A DNA stretch of 64,000 nucleotides from CBFHMJ01 sp965656875 (GCA_965656875.1 CBFHMJ010000038.1:1-64000); one strand, 5' to 3'. Positions 43,978 through 53,540 are shown, numbered from the stretch's first letter. Notes: generated by a model not told the origin, from the sequence alone. Translations and numbers: made by a program.

Positions 43978-46851
43978 TTAGAAGAACACGTCCTTCACTG
44001 GCGTAATCGCCACATCAGCACCTTTCAGGTTTAGCTTAAGATTCTCAATCACTTTATCTTCGTTAAGAATATCCTGAGACTTCTCACTGTTATATTTCAA
44101 TGGAGAAATCTGCTCACTCACAAGACGCTGTTTCATGTCTTCGCCATCGCCTGTGATAAAGACATAGTGAATGTCGTCCGTTTGTAAATTGTCACGGATA
44201 ACACGGTTAACATCGTCCAGTTTTAACGCATCAAGACCTTTTCGTACATACGCGACAAATTCATCCGTATTGTAAAAACGACTATCCAGTGCGTAACCCA
44301 GTTGCTTATCCTGGCTTGCGACTAACTGAGGCACAAAGTTGTACAGGAAGTTCTTCGTATTTTCGAAGTTTTCTGCGGTCATACCTTCATTAATCAGCTT
44401 GTCCAGTTCATACATTGCTACACGCGTTGCAAAATGAGCATCATTGTTAGAACGTAATGGACGTAACCAAATCTGGAATATTTGTGATGAACGACCCAGG
44501 TTAGCATCAGGTTGCGTCTGGAACATGCCACGAGGGAAATACTCAATATACGCATAGTCACCGTAGTTCATTCCACGTTCCTGACGAATACGGTTGTACA
44601 GGAAGCTGTTATGACTTCTGTGCTGACCAAAGTAAGAACGCACTAACCACAATGCAACCCAGTCTTTATCACTTCGAATCGTGTCGATTGGGAAACCAAA
44701 TGATACTGCGGTTGATTTCGCCGATTTTTCAACAACAGTCGCTGAACGACCTTTTAGTTCAGGCGCTTTTGCAACAGCAACACGCGCTTTATCACCAACA
44801 GGTAATGACGCGAAATCTCGTTCCAGTTTTGCTTTAAACGTATCAGAGATATTACCTGTCATACCAACAGTTAATCGTTTCTGCGTGAACTGATCACGGT
44901 AAAATGCTTTTACATCTTCCAGAGTAATGGATTCAAGATCTGAAATATCACCACTGTTGAAACTACCATATGGATGTCCTTCGTATAGCTGTGCATAAAG
45001 AACCTCTTTACCCAGTTCTTCATCGTTAGCTGTCTTCAGGTCATTCTTAATTTCATTCAACAATTGAGTCTTCAAACGATTGAAGTCTTCTTCGCGCCAA
45101 CCCGGATTAAGCACTTGCTGTTGAACCAGACCGTACCATTTATCAAGATTATCCTGATGAACACGTCCACTGAGTGAAATCATTTCTTTATCGATCTGAA
45201 CACCAAATCGACCAGCGATAGGATACATAGCACGCTGAATATCACTGAAGCTCATCGCCGCAGAGCCACCTTCAGCCAACATATGGGCTGTTAATGCTGC
45301 AAGACCTTTTTTACCCTCAGGATCTTCTGCTGCACCAGTGTGGAATAAGAAGTTGATATCAACCAGAGCAGATTCATTTCGCTTGTCCAGGAACGCAAAC
45401 TTAGCATTAACCGGTTTATCCGATGCTTTAGCATAACGATCAACAGACATGTTGTTATCAACGCCTTTAATTTCAGGCAAGGCTGACATTGTTACCGTAA
45501 CGAACTGGTCGTCCTGGAAGTATTTGTTTGCCACTTCTTTAATATCGGCGGCAGAAACTTTATCAAATGAACGATATAGTTCATTCAACACAACCGGAGA
45601 GCGTTCAAAGTGAACATAGCGAGCTAGCATACTGCCGATCTCTGTTGAGCTGTCCAACTCGCTGACAAAGCTGTATTTCAGATTCGATTTCAAATCTGCC
45701 AGTTTTTGCGCTTCAACCATTGATGTTCTTGCTTTAGCAAACGTTTTTGCAATCTCATCTTTCACATAAGCAACGTCTTCTTCGTTGTTTACCTGCGCCA
45801 TCAGGAACATTAACGTTGGATCTTTACGATCTGGGAACCATTTAAAGAACTGATTCGCTTTCTGTTCATTTACGACCAGTTTTTGATAAATATCTGATGT
45901 TTCAGAGAAGAAAAGCTCACCAATCAGATCAATGGCTGGTTTATCTTTTTGTTCGGGCTGAAAATCAGGGCCGTGGAAAGCAACACTGACCCAGTGGCCG
46001 TTCATACCTTCAAATTCAATATGACCATACTTAGCGCTCTTCTGGCGAGGCTCAACAGGAATAGATGCTTTGTAGTCACCAGGCTTCCAGTCACTCCAGA
46101 ATTCTTTCACCCAACCGATTGTTTCTTGAGGGTTTACATCACCTGTAATGACAATGCTGACATTTTCCGGACGATAAAAACGATCAAAGAACACTTTTGC
46201 ATATTCCATTTGATCAGGCATCGCTTCGATATCACGGAAGAATCCCATTGTGGTGTGCTTGTAGGTGTGTTCGTCATAACCCAGGTCACGGGCCTTTTCG
46301 AACAAACGACGGAAAGGATTAGCATTATTCTTCAGATACTCACCTTTTACGGTCAGTGCTTCTGTTCTGAATTGTGCTTCTGTATAAGACAAGTTCTGGA
46401 AACGGTCAGCTTCCAGCTCAAGCATTTTCTTCAGATGTTCTTTTGAGAAAGAAGAATAGTAGTTTGTGTAGTCATCGGTTGTATAAGCTCTGTTATCAAC
46501 CCCCGCATTTTTCAGAATACGGTCATATTCATCGGCTGACATATTATCAGTACCTTTGAACATCATATGTTCGAAGAAATGTGCAAAACCGGTTTTGCCT
46601 TCTTCAACTTCATTTCTCGACCCTGTAGATACAGGGATATTCATCGAAACAACGCCTGGGTAATTAGTTTTAACGACGATAACTTTCAGACCATTTGGTA
46701 ACTCTTCCATTGTCCACGGAGTTGTAAAAATGTCCTGTTGTGCCGCTTGAGTTGCTGTCGCAGTTTGTTGAGCAGGTGCAGAATTTGTTGTCATACAACC
46801 TGACAACAATAACGCACTGGCAACAGCCGTAGCCAGAAGTGTCTTCTTCAT
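43978..46851 (-). CDS. M16 family zinc metallopeptidase, lipoprotein
   Basis: 957 residues. Lipoprotein signal with lipobox LLLSGC (Cys19), so it is anchored to a membrane facing the periplasm. The N-terminal M16 domain has the inverted zinc motif HFFEH (91-95) with a downstream ligand Glu in LTVKGEYL (~171). A second M16 half (~500-900) lacks the motif, as in pitrilysin-like two-domain enzymes. It probably degrades peptides in the periplasm. AGGATAA precedes the ATG. It is followed by its own terminator and stands alone; mutM lies upstream on the same strand. Confidence 0.94.
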   Translation of the reverse strand: MKKTLLATAVASALLLSGCMTTNSAPAQQTATATQAAQQDIFTTPWTMEELPNGLKVIVVKTNYPGVVSMNIPVSTGSRNEVEEGKTGFAHFFEHMMFKGTDNMSADEYDRILKNAGVDNRAYTTDDYTNYYSSFSKEHLKKMLELEADRFQNLSYTEAQFRTEALTVKGEYLKNNANPFRRLFEKARDLGYDEHTYKHTTMGFFRDIEAMPDQMEYAKVFFDRFYRPENVSIVITGDVNPQETIGWVKEFWSDWKPGDYKASIPVEPRQKSAKYGHIEFEGMNGHWVSVAFHGPDFQPEQKDKPAIDLIGELFFSETSDIYQKLVVNEQKANQFFKWFPDRKDPTLMFLMAQVNNEEDVAYVKDEIAKTFAKARTSMVEAQKLADLKSNLKYSFVSELDSSTEIGSMLARYVHFERSPVVLNELYRSFDKVSAADIKEVANKYFQDDQFVTVTMSALPEIKGVDNNMSVDRYAKASDKPVNAKFAFLDKRNESALVDINFLFHTGAAEDPEGKKGLAALTAHMLAEGGSAAMSFSDIQRAMYPIAGRFGVQIDKEMISLSGRVHQDNLDKWYGLVQQQVLNPGWREEDFNRLKTQLLNEIKNDLKTANDEELGKEVLYAQLYEGHPYGSFNSGDISDLESITLEDVKAFYRDQFTQKRLTVGMTGNISDTFKAKLERDFASLPVGDKARVAVAKAPELKGRSATVVEKSAKSTAVSFGFPIDTIRSDKDWVALWLVRSYFGQHRSHNSFLYNRIRQERGMNYGDYAYIEYFPRGMFQTQPDANLGRSSQIFQIWLRPLRSNNDAHFATRVAMYELDKLINEGMTAENFENTKNFLYNFVPQLVASQDKQLGYALDSRFYNTDEFVAYVRKGLDALKLDDVNRVIRDNLQTDDIHYVFITGDGEDMKQRLVSEQISPLKYNSEKSQDILNEDKVIENLKLNLKGADVAITPVKDVFF

Positions 46852-47042
46852 GTTGTTATCCTGAATTATTATTGTTTGTTACACGAGAAAGCCGTGCTAA
46901 AAATTTAACGGCTAATAATGAGAAATTTCGGCAATAATGCCAAGAGAGATGAGACAAATTGAAACATTTTTCTGACGTGGTCTGGTTTTTATATCCAATC
47001 CACGTCAGTTAAGCGTTAGCGTCAGATAAGGGCTTGCTTACT

Positions 47043-47855
47043 CTAATGCTGACAAATGTGACAAAATACCGTTGAACGCTGACCAATACGTTTTTCAGTT
47101 AATTCTGTACCGCAGGTAAAGCAAGGTTGGTCACCTCGACTATATACTAATAGCTCCTGGGCAAAGTATCCCGGCTTTCCATCCGTCTGAGCAAAATCTT
47201 TTAATGTCGTTCCGCCTTGCTTAATCGCATTTGCCAGCGTTTCTTTAATAATTGGCACCAGACGTCCAATATCATCCTCTGACAGCGTGTCAGCGGCTCT
47301 GTCAGGCCTTATTCCAGCTTTAAACAATGCTTCATTGGCATAGATGTTACCAACTCCAACAACAATCTTGTTGTCCATGATGGTTTGCTTAATGTTTGTT
47401 TTCTTTTTTGCCAGTCGAGACACCAGATAATCAACGTTAAAATCATCCAGTAGAGGCTCTGGTCCAAGGTTGGTCAATAAAGACAAAGTCGGTTCTTCAA
47501 TACCTTGCCATAGAAACGCACCAAAACGACGAGGATCATTGAAACGCAGCACCTGACCATCTTCAAACGTGATATCTACATGGTCATGCTTAATTAACGG
47601 CGTATCACCTTCAATGACACGTAATTTGCCTGACATCCCCAGATGCAGAATTCCAGTACCTTCCGCCGTTTCTATCATCAGATATTTCGCTCGCCGTGTA
47701 ACAGCAGTCACACGCTGACCTTCCATTCGGTGAACACCTTCTGGTATCGGCCATCGTAATTGAGGGTGGCGAACAATAACCTTCTTGATTTCTTTGCCTT
47801 TAATGTGAGGTTCAATCCCCATTCGGCTGACTTCAACTTCTGGTAACTCTGGCAT
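47043..47855 (-). CDS. mutM: Formamidopyrimidine-DNA glycosylase MutM (Fpg)
   Basis: 270 residues, typical length. The N-terminus MPELPEVEV gives catalytic Pro2 and Glu3 after Met removal; the helix-two-turn-helix region (IKQTIMDNKIVVGVGNIYANEALF) and the C-terminal zinc finger C-x2-C-x16-C-x2-C (CFTCG...VFCHIC) are intact. Excises 8-oxoguanine and ring-opened purines. Near rpmB-rpmG and radC, as in many gammaproteobacteria, but separated from rpmG by an unknown small membrane protein gene. Confidence 0.97.
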   Translation of the reverse strand: MPELPEVEVSRMGIEPHIKGKEIKKVIVRHPQLRWPIPEGVHRMEGQRVTAVTRRAKYLMIETAEGTGILHLGMSGKLRVIEGDTPLIKHDHVDITFEDGQVLRFNDPRRFGAFLWQGIEEPTLSLLTNLGPEPLLDDFNVDYLVSRLAKKKTNIKQTIMDNKIVVGVGNIYANEALFKAGIRPDRAADTLSEDDIGRLVPIIKETLANAIKQGGTTLKDFAQTDGKPGYFAQELLVYSRGDQPCFTCGTELTEKRIGQRSTVFCHICQH

Positions 47856-47949
47856 TTTTATCTCTGAAAACGAAAAAGGATGGCAATAATAAAAGAAAGT
47901 GTGACAAAGCTAAAGGTGAGGGAGTTATTCAGGAAATAGTTGAAAATAA

Positions 47950-48456
47950 TTATGGCGACGCAGACAGCGTTACAGGTATAAATGAAGAATATAATTCATC
48001 GGAAACGATCATCAAGCGTTCCGACTGTTGATGCCTGACAAACCAGCGTCCGGCATCCTGATAGAACGCGAAAACCTGACCATCACTATGCCCGGCTAAC
48101 CAAATCGTCACGATCTGTGCAGGTGTTTGTCCATTATTGATCAAAGCAGATGCTTCATTACCTGCATGTTCTAAATATTGCTGTTGCCAGGCAATAGCAA
48201 CGTTAGCAACCCTTTCATCAGACAAGGCAGGCGTTGTTTCTTTACTCACAAGACGCCAGGTGCGTCCGATTCGCTCAATAACATACTGATTGAAATCCAA
48301 CGATAGAATCAACTCATCAGCTGCTATCAAAGGTTGGGCTGACAATGTGTCTTCTGAAGCGTTAAATCGATTATGTAGACCATTAAATACCATGATCATA
48401 ATTAGCATGCTGAACATCAGCACATTATTCCAGGCTTTTCTACTTAATCGAAACAT
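47950..48456 (-). CDS. Small membrane-anchored protein of unknown function
   Basis: 168 residues. One N-terminal membrane helix (~12-26, NVLMFSMLIMIMVFNGL) preceded by positive residues, so the rest (~140 residues) is probably periplasmic. The soluble part has a Trp-containing strand pattern (QYVIERIGRTWRLVSKE, VFAFYQDAGRWFVRHQQ) but no motif I can assign. It lies between rpmG and mutM on the same strand, so it may be cotranscribed with mutM. The reading frame has ordinary codon use and no overlap with another gene, which supports it as real. Confidence 0.75.
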   Translation of the reverse strand: MFRLSRKAWNNVLMFSMLIMIMVFNGLHNRFNASEDTLSAQPLIAADELILSLDFNQYVIERIGRTWRLVSKETTPALSDERVANVAIAWQQQYLEHAGNEASALINNGQTPAQIVTIWLAGHSDGQVFAFYQDAGRWFVRHQQSERLMIVSDELYSSFIPVTLSASP

Positions 48457-48493
48457 TCAAATCCACCTTTACATAAATTTTTTCAGCGGAAAT

Positions 48494-48520
48494 AAAAAAC
48501 CCGACACAAAGTCGGGTTTT
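48494..48520 (-). terminator. Intrinsic terminator of rpmB-rpmG
   Basis: On the minus strand AAAACCCGAC - TTTGT - GTCGGGTTTT then more Ts, 22 bases after the rpmG stop. Confidence 0.9.
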
Positions 48521-48541
48521 CTTAAATCATCAAAACAAAAA

Positions 48542-48697
48542 TTATTTAATTTTTGCTTCTTTGAAGATCACATGTTTACGAACTTTAGGATCGTACTTTT
48601 TGATCTCCATTTTTTCTGGCATGTTACGCTTGTTTTTATCAGTAGTATAAAAAAAGCCAGTACCAGCAGTCGAAACTAGACGAATCTTATCGCGCAT
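48542..48697 (-). CDS. rpmG: 50S ribosomal protein L33
   Basis: 51 residues, read directly from the minus strand: it begins MRDKIRLVSTAGTGFFYTTD and ends KHVIFKEAKIK. It lacks the CxxC pairs, so it is the zinc-independent (C-) form. It follows rpmB by 12 bases, the usual rpmBG operon. Confidence 0.97.
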   Translation of the reverse strand: MRDKIRLVSTAGTGFFYTTDKNKRNMPEKMEIKKYDPKVRKHVIFKEAKIK

Positions 48698-48709
48698 ATC
48701 TCGTTACCC

Positions 48710-48946
48710 TTAAATTTTCTCACCGCGAGCTCGCAATTCAGCAAGCACAGCGTCGATGCCTTTCTTATCGATAATACGCATACCTTTAGTTGATAAACGT
48801 AATTTAACGAAACGTTTTTCGCTTTCTACCCAAAAACGATGGCTTTGTAAGTTTGGCAGGAAACGACGCTTTGTAGCGTTTCTTGCGTGTGAACGGTTAT
48901 TACCAACCGTTGGCCGCTTACCTGTCACTTGGCATACTTTGGACAT
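48710..48946 (-). CDS. rpmB: 50S ribosomal protein L28
   Basis: 78 residues, the standard length: MSKVCQVTGKRPTVGNNRSH at the start and RVSTKGMRIIDKKG-type sequence near the end (here RLSTKGMRIIDKKG). First gene of the rpmBG operon, with a good promoter about 75 bases upstream. Confidence 0.98.
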   Translation of the reverse strand: MSKVCQVTGKRPTVGNNRSHARNATKRRFLPNLQSHRFWVESEKRFVKLRLSTKGMRIIDKKGIDAVLAELRARGEKI

Positions 48947-49020
48947 TTAAAACCGTCTCCAAATATCTCTGTTGCAGCAATCCTGTATTTAGCATTGCAC
49001 TGATTTCTGAAAGGGCGCAA

Positions 49021-49049
49021 TTTATACACGATAAAGTCATCAAGATCAA
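49021..49049 (-). promoter_or_regulatory. Sigma-70 promoter of rpmB-rpmG
   Basis: On the minus strand TTGATC (49044-49049), a 17-base spacer and TATAAA (49021-49026), followed by a GC-rich TTGCGCCC start region typical of growth-rate-controlled genes. Confidence 0.65.
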
Positions 49050-49136
49050 GATTTAAGGAGCCCGGTTTTTAAATACTTTTTTGTGAAAAAACCAGTAAAT
49101 CCAGGTAACTATCGGAAAATTAAGCCAAATATATAA

Positions 49137-49610
49137 TTATTCGTCGATAATCTGGGCTTGAAGGAAATTCTCAATACCAATTTTATCGATTAAACCAAGC
49201 TGTGTTTCAAGCCAGTCAACGTGTTCCTCTTCACTCTCAAGGATATCTTTAAAAATGTCACGAGAGATGAAATCCTGCACACTTTCACAATAAACAATGG
49301 CTTCTTTAAGATCAGGGATCGCCATCTTTTCTAACTTAAGATCACACTCAAGCATTTCTTTTGTATCCTGACCAACCAGAAGTTTTCCAAGATCCTGAAG
49401 GTTCGGCAGTCCTTCTAAAAATAAAATACGTTCAATAAGCTTATCAGCATGCTTCATTTCATCGATTGATTCGTGATATTCCTTATCAGCGATAGCTTTC
49501 AGACCCCAGTCTTTAAACATACGGGCATGTAAGAAGTACTGATTAATTGCGATAAGCTCATTAGCTAAAACTTTATTTAAATGTTCAATGACTTTCGGAT
49601 CGCCTTTCAT
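49137..49610 (-). CDS. bfr: Bacterioferritin
   Basis: 157 residues. Four-helix-bundle ferritin-like protein with diiron ligands in ANELIAINQYFLHAR, EYHESIDEMKHADKLIERIL and ESEEEHVDWLETQLGLI. Met52 (in DEMKHAD) is the expected heme ligand between subunits, so this is a true bacterioferritin. Stores iron as ferric mineral and detoxifies peroxide. bfd lies 260 bases upstream on the same strand, with a Fur-like palindrome in between. Confidence 0.96.
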   Translation of the reverse strand: MKGDPKVIEHLNKVLANELIAINQYFLHARMFKDWGLKAIADKEYHESIDEMKHADKLIERILFLEGLPNLQDLGKLLVGQDTKEMLECDLKLEKMAIPDLKEAIVYCESVQDFISRDIFKDILESEEEHVDWLETQLGLIDKIGIENFLQAQIIDE

Positions 49611-49871
49611 CGGATTTTTCCTGTTGTAATTTAGGGATAAATCGAGGCAGTGATCCCTTTCAATGCACAGAATTCACACTGCGTTTCGAAAAGGTGGTCT
49701 GATCACAACGACTCGGGAAAATAATGATGACTAGTTTAGTACAAACAACAGGATGTTTGCAGTCTGTTTTTGCATATTTGAAACAGCAATTATCAATGAT
49801 AAGCCATTGATTAGCCGTATAGATGGGTATTTGCAGGGAGGGAAAACGAAACTGGAGCGTATACGCCCCAG
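49611..49871. other. bfd-bfr intergenic region
   Basis: About 260 bases without a gene; contains the Fur-like palindrome at 49790-49802 and presumably a separate bfr promoter. The spacing argues against simple bfd-bfr cotranscription. Confidence 0.4.
49790..49802. promoter_or_regulatory. Fur-like site upstream of bfr
   Basis: TTATCAATGATAA is an AT-rich 6-1-6-style palindrome, close to half of a Fur consensus. It lies 180 bases upstream of the bfr start, so its effect on bfr is uncertain. Confidence 0.4.
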
Positions 49872-50078
49872 TTATGCTGCATTGGTAAAGTACACCTGAC
49901 CTGATTTTATTTTTTCATCGATAGCATCATCTAATACCATCGTTGCATAGCGTACACATTTACCACAACGCGTACCTAGTTTTGTACTATCTCGCAGCTC
50001 TTTCATTGACTCAACGCCACCATCAACAGCTGCTTCTATATCTTTATCCGTTACTGAATTACAAACACATACAAACAT
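49872..50078 (-). CDS. bfd: Bacterioferritin-associated ferredoxin
   Basis: 68 residues. The four cluster cysteines are CVC near the N-terminus and CGKC in GTRCGKCVR, the C-x-C...C-x2-C arrangement of [2Fe-2S] Bfd. It reduces bacterioferritin to release stored iron. The neighbouring bfr gene fits this partnership, and a good Fur-like site precedes bfd, consistent with expression under iron limitation. Confidence 0.96.
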   Translation of the reverse strand: MFVCVCNSVTDKDIEAAVDGGVESMKELRDSTKLGTRCGKCVRYATMVLDDAIDEKIKSGQVYFTNAA

Positions 50079-50122
50079 GATTTATACCGTTAAACGCCAA
50101 AACATGTGACAAGAATAACGTT

Positions 50123-50142
50123 AATGAGAATAGTTTGCAATT
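50123..50142. promoter_or_regulatory. Fur-box-like site upstream of bfd
   Basis: AATGAGAATAGTTTGCAATT (complement AATTGCAAACTATTCTCATT) matches the Fur consensus form of repeated NATWAT units well. It is 45 bases upstream of the bfd start, where a repressor site is expected. Confidence 0.6.
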
Positions 50143-50286
50143 AGATTAACGTGCCTTTTTGATTGAAAAAGGACTTAAATTCGTTCACTAATCAATCAAA
50201 AGCTTGAATTTAATACAAATATTTAACAATTCCCTTATTTAAACCAAAATCATCTATAGATAGAAAAAACTGTTTTGAAAGAAGTT

Positions 50287-50961
50287 TCACAGTTTTCCCC
50301 TTTCTGCGAGCGACACCGTGTAAGCATCTCCAACGATCACATGATCAAGAATGTTAACGTCAATTTGTTTCAATAAAATTTTTAATCGGCGTGTCAGTTC
50401 AATATCATCGTCACTGGGTTCAGCGACACCTGAAGGGTGATTGTGAGCAAAAATTACTGCGGCTGCATTTTCCTCAATAACTCGTCGAAGTAACACTCTT
50501 GGATAGACCATCGCACTGTTTATTGTGCCGTAAAATAATTCTTCTGATGAAATAACCCGATGATGACTATCGAGATAAACCACCATAAATATTTCATCTC
50601 TTTCATCCTGCAATTGCAGCTGCAGATACTGCTTTACCGATTCGGGTGATTCGATAACACTGCGAGCTTGTAACTGTTGTAGAAAAAATCGCTTTGACAA
50701 CTCAAGCACAGCCTGAAGCTGAGCATACTTAGCCTCCCCCAGTCCTTTCACACCGCAGAATTGTTCTAATGATGACGATAATAATCGCCGTAGATCACCA
50801 AATTCTTTCAACAAGTCACGGGAGAGTTCGATAGCACTTCGCCCTGGAACACCAGTACGGAGAAATATAGCCAGTAATTCAGCATCAGTTAGCTTATCAG
50901 CGCCAGATTGAAGTAAACGTTCGCGAGGTCTTTCCTGGGCGGGCCAGTCCTTGATTTGCAT
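50287..50961 (-). CDS. radC: RadC family JAB-domain protein
   Basis: 224 residues, normal length. N-terminal helix-hairpin-helix-like part (CGVKGLGEAKYAQLQAVLEL) and a C-terminal JAMM metalloprotease-like domain with HNHPSGVAEPSDDD and the upstream Glu in SSEELFYGT. The molecular role is unsettled despite the name. It is divergent from coaBC, as in E. coli. Confidence 0.95.
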   Translation of the reverse strand: MQIKDWPAQERPRERLLQSGADKLTDAELLAIFLRTGVPGRSAIELSRDLLKEFGDLRRLLSSSLEQFCGVKGLGEAKYAQLQAVLELSKRFFLQQLQARSVIESPESVKQYLQLQLQDERDEIFMVVYLDSHHRVISSEELFYGTINSAMVYPRVLLRRVIEENAAAVIFAHNHPSGVAEPSDDDIELTRRLKILLKQIDVNILDHVIVGDAYTVSLAERGKL

Positions 50962-51151
50962 AATTCCGTCTTCCTTTTATGCAGTTTAATAATGAAGATA
51001 TCCATACGGCAGCACAGCCTTATACTCAGTGATTAAATAAACGCTCAAAACCAACCGGTAATAATGCTATCTTATGCGCCGTCGCGATGAAGCATATCAC
51101 CGACATACTGTAATCACTATTAGTTTTTCCTATATTAATACAGAGTTATCA

Positions 51152-52378
51152 ATGGGCTTATTAACAGGTAAAAAAGTTGTTTTAGGCATGACTGGCGGAA
51201 TCGCTGCTTATAAATGCCCTGAGCTGGTTCGCCGATTGAAAGAACACGGGTGTGAAGTAAAAGTCGTAATGACAGAAGGTGCTAAAGCCTTTATTACGCC
51301 CCTGACTTTACAAGCCGTTAGTGGCAACCTTGTCAGCGACAGTCTTCTTGATCCGCAAGCAGAAGCTGCAATGGGACATATTGAATTTGCTAAATGGGCA
51401 GATTTAATTGTTGTCGCTCCCGCATCAGCTGATGCCATTGCTCGTATTCGTGCAGGTATGGCAAATGATTTGCTGACAACACTCATTCTGGCAACCGATG
51501 CACAAGTCGCAATAGCGCCAGCGATGAATCAGCAAATGTACAAGCACCCCGCCACACAGGAAAATCTGACCATGCTAACCCAACGAGGCACATTAATCTG
51601 GGGCCCTGCACAAGGTCAGCAAGCCTGCGGTGATGTCGGTCCGGGCCGAATGGAAGAACCTGCAACCCTGGTCAATAACATCATTAATTGCCTGTCACCC
51701 ACGTCTACTAACAACAGCCCTGACTACTCTGGCTTAACAGTTACCATTACAGCGGGGCCCACTCGCGAAGCACTGGACCCGGTTAGATATCTGAGTAATC
51801 ACAGTTCCGGAAAAATGGGTTTTGCCATTGCACAAGCCGCAGCAGAAGCTGGAGCAAACGTTAATCTGATTGCCGGACCAGTAGCATTAAATACACCGGA
51901 CAAGGTCAACCGCATAAACGTTGTTAGCGCTGAAGATATGTATAAAGCAGCGATGACTCAGGCCGTAAGCAGCCATATTTTCATTGCGTGTGCCGCCGTC
52001 GCTGATTACGCACCGATAGCCGTTAATGATCAAAAGATGAAGAAGTCCGCTGATGACGGCTTAACAATTACACTAAAGCAGAATCCAGATATTGTCGCCA
52101 GTGTTGCGGCATTAACCAAAGACCGTCCTTTCACCGTTGGTTTCGCCGCTGAAACTCAACACGTTGAACAATACGCCCGTAACAAACTGGCAAAAAAGAA
52201 TCTGGATATGATTTGCGCCAATGATGTTTCAGTATCCGGTCAGGGCTTTAATTCTGACAACAATGCACTAACTATTTATTGGCAAGACGGCTCCCAGCAA
52301 TTACCATTAGCCGACAAAAAAAGCCTGGCTAAACAACTTTTGAACACCATCCTTCCGGGATATCAGAAACAACTATGA
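51152..52378 (+). CDS. coaBC: Bifunctional phosphopantothenoylcysteine decarboxylase / phosphopantothenate-cysteine ligase
   Basis: Two consecutive steps of coenzyme A synthesis. The CoaC half has MTGGIAAYKCPELVRRL, the active-site His in MGHIEFAKWAD, PAMNQQMYKHPA, and the substrate-binding Cys in QQACGDVGPGRM. The CoaB half has VTITAGPTREALDPVRYLSNHSSGKMG and the KMKKSADDGLTITLKQNPDI lysine segment. The ATG at 51152 matches the normal N-terminus (MGLLTGKK); the frame is open 26 codons upstream. Its stop overlaps the dut start (ATGA). Confidence 0.96.
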   Translation: MGLLTGKKVVLGMTGGIAAYKCPELVRRLKEHGCEVKVVMTEGAKAFITPLTLQAVSGNLVSDSLLDPQAEAAMGHIEFAKWADLIVVAPASADAIARIRAGMANDLLTTLILATDAQVAIAPAMNQQMYKHPATQENLTMLTQRGTLIWGPAQGQQACGDVGPGRMEEPATLVNNIINCLSPTSTNNSPDYSGLTVTITAGPTREALDPVRYLSNHSSGKMGFAIAQAAAEAGANVNLIAGPVALNTPDKVNRINVVSAEDMYKAAMTQAVSSHIFIACAAVADYAPIAVNDQKMKKSADDGLTITLKQNPDIVASVAALTKDRPFTVGFAAETQHVEQYARNKLAKKNLDMICANDVSVSGQGFNSDNNALTIYWQDGSQQLPLADKKSLAKQLLNTILPGYQKQL

Positions 52379-52830
52379 AAGCTATTGAACTAAAAATACT
52401 GGACGACCGTATTGGTCAACAATTCCCTTTACCCGCCTACGCAACGCCTGGTTCAGCCGGACTGGATCTGAGAGCATGTCTTGACGAAGCACTAAGCGTA
52501 GCGCCTGGGGAAACACATCTTATCCCGACCGGACTTGCAATTCACATTGCAGATCCTTCATTGTGTGCAACAATCCTTCCCCGCTCGGGCCTTGGCCATA
52601 AACATGGTATCGTGCTGGGTAACTTAGTTGGTCTGATTGATTCAGACTACCAGGGACAACTCATGGTTTCCGTATGGAACAGAGGTCAGTCAACATTCAC
52701 TATCGAACCTGGTGATCGTATTGCGCAACTTGTATTCGTGCCTGTCGTACAAGCCGAATTTAACATCGTTGACGAATTCGATTCTTCAGAACGTGGTGAA
52801 GGCGGCTTTGGTCACTCAGGCCGAAAATAA
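52375..52830 (+). CDS. dut: Deoxyuridine 5'-triphosphate nucleotidohydrolase (dUTPase)
   Basis: 151 residues, trimeric dUTPase. All five motifs are visible: GSAGLDLRA, PRSGLGHKHG, GLIDSDYQG, GDRIAQLVF and the C-terminal P-loop-like RGEGGFGHSGR. Removes dUTP and supplies dUMP. Coupled to coaBC by a 4-base overlap and followed by slmA, a conserved gammaproteobacterial order. Confidence 0.97.
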   Translation: MKAIELKILDDRIGQQFPLPAYATPGSAGLDLRACLDEALSVAPGETHLIPTGLAIHIADPSLCATILPRSGLGHKHGIVLGNLVGLIDSDYQGQLMVSVWNRGQSTFTIEPGDRIAQLVFVPVVQAEFNIVDEFDSSERGEGGFGHSGRK

Positions 52831-52900
52831 CCCTAAAACGTTTTATTTTGACTCCGTTCATTACCAAATGTAGTACATGATTAATTCATAGGAATGAGGA

Positions 52901-53488
52901 ATGGCAACCACCCGGCGCAGCAACAGAAAAGAACAAATCCTGCAATGTCTGGCAGAAATGCTGGAAACAAATCCAGGACAGCGAATAACAACAGCTAAGC
53001 TGGCCCAAACCGTAGGTGTATCGGAAGCAGCTCTTTATCGTCACTTTCCAAGCAAAGCAAAAATGTTTGAAGGACTAATAGAGTTTATCGAGCAGACGTT
53101 ACTATCCAGAATTAACCTGATCATTGATCATGAGAAAACCTCGGTTGAGCGAGTTAAACATATTCTCCGATTACTGACGGAATTCGCAGAGAGAAACCCA
53201 GGCATTAGCCGAATTTTAAGTGGCGATGCCCTTCAGGGTGAGCAGGAAAGATTACGTAGCCGAATTTCTTTATTATTTGAGAAACTGGAAACTCAGTTAA
53301 AACAAGTATTACGAGAGAGAAAACTCAGAGAAGGTAAAGCATTCCCCATCGATGAAAGTACGCTGGCGAATCTGTTGCTGGCGATTGTTGAAGGTAAGAT
53401 TACTCAATTTGTCCGTTCAGATTTCAAACGTCTGCCAATGGAAAACTTCAACCAGCAATGGGCCTTCATCGAAGCAACATGGTGGTAA
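52901..53488 (+). CDS. slmA: Nucleoid occlusion factor SlmA
   Basis: 195 residues, TetR-fold. Helix-turn-helix ITTAKLAQTVGVSEAALYRHFPSKAKMFEGLIEFIE is characteristic of SlmA. It binds chromosomal sites and blocks FtsZ ring assembly over the nucleoid, rather than acting mainly as a classic repressor. Third gene of coaBC-dut-slmA, with its own strong terminator. Confidence 0.96.
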   Translation: MATTRRSNRKEQILQCLAEMLETNPGQRITTAKLAQTVGVSEAALYRHFPSKAKMFEGLIEFIEQTLLSRINLIIDHEKTSVERVKHILRLLTEFAERNPGISRILSGDALQGEQERLRSRISLLFEKLETQLKQVLRERKLREGKAFPIDESTLANLLLAIVEGKITQFVRSDFKRLPMENFNQQWAFIEATWW

Positions 53489-53540
53489 ATCTTTAACAGA
53501 AAACCGGTTTACGCTAAACACTGTTGAAGATTACAAATCG

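Noticed and set aside
45949..46446. 165-codon frame antisense to the M16 peptidase gene
   Set aside because: Shadow of the conserved zinc-binding half of the peptidase; no independent support.
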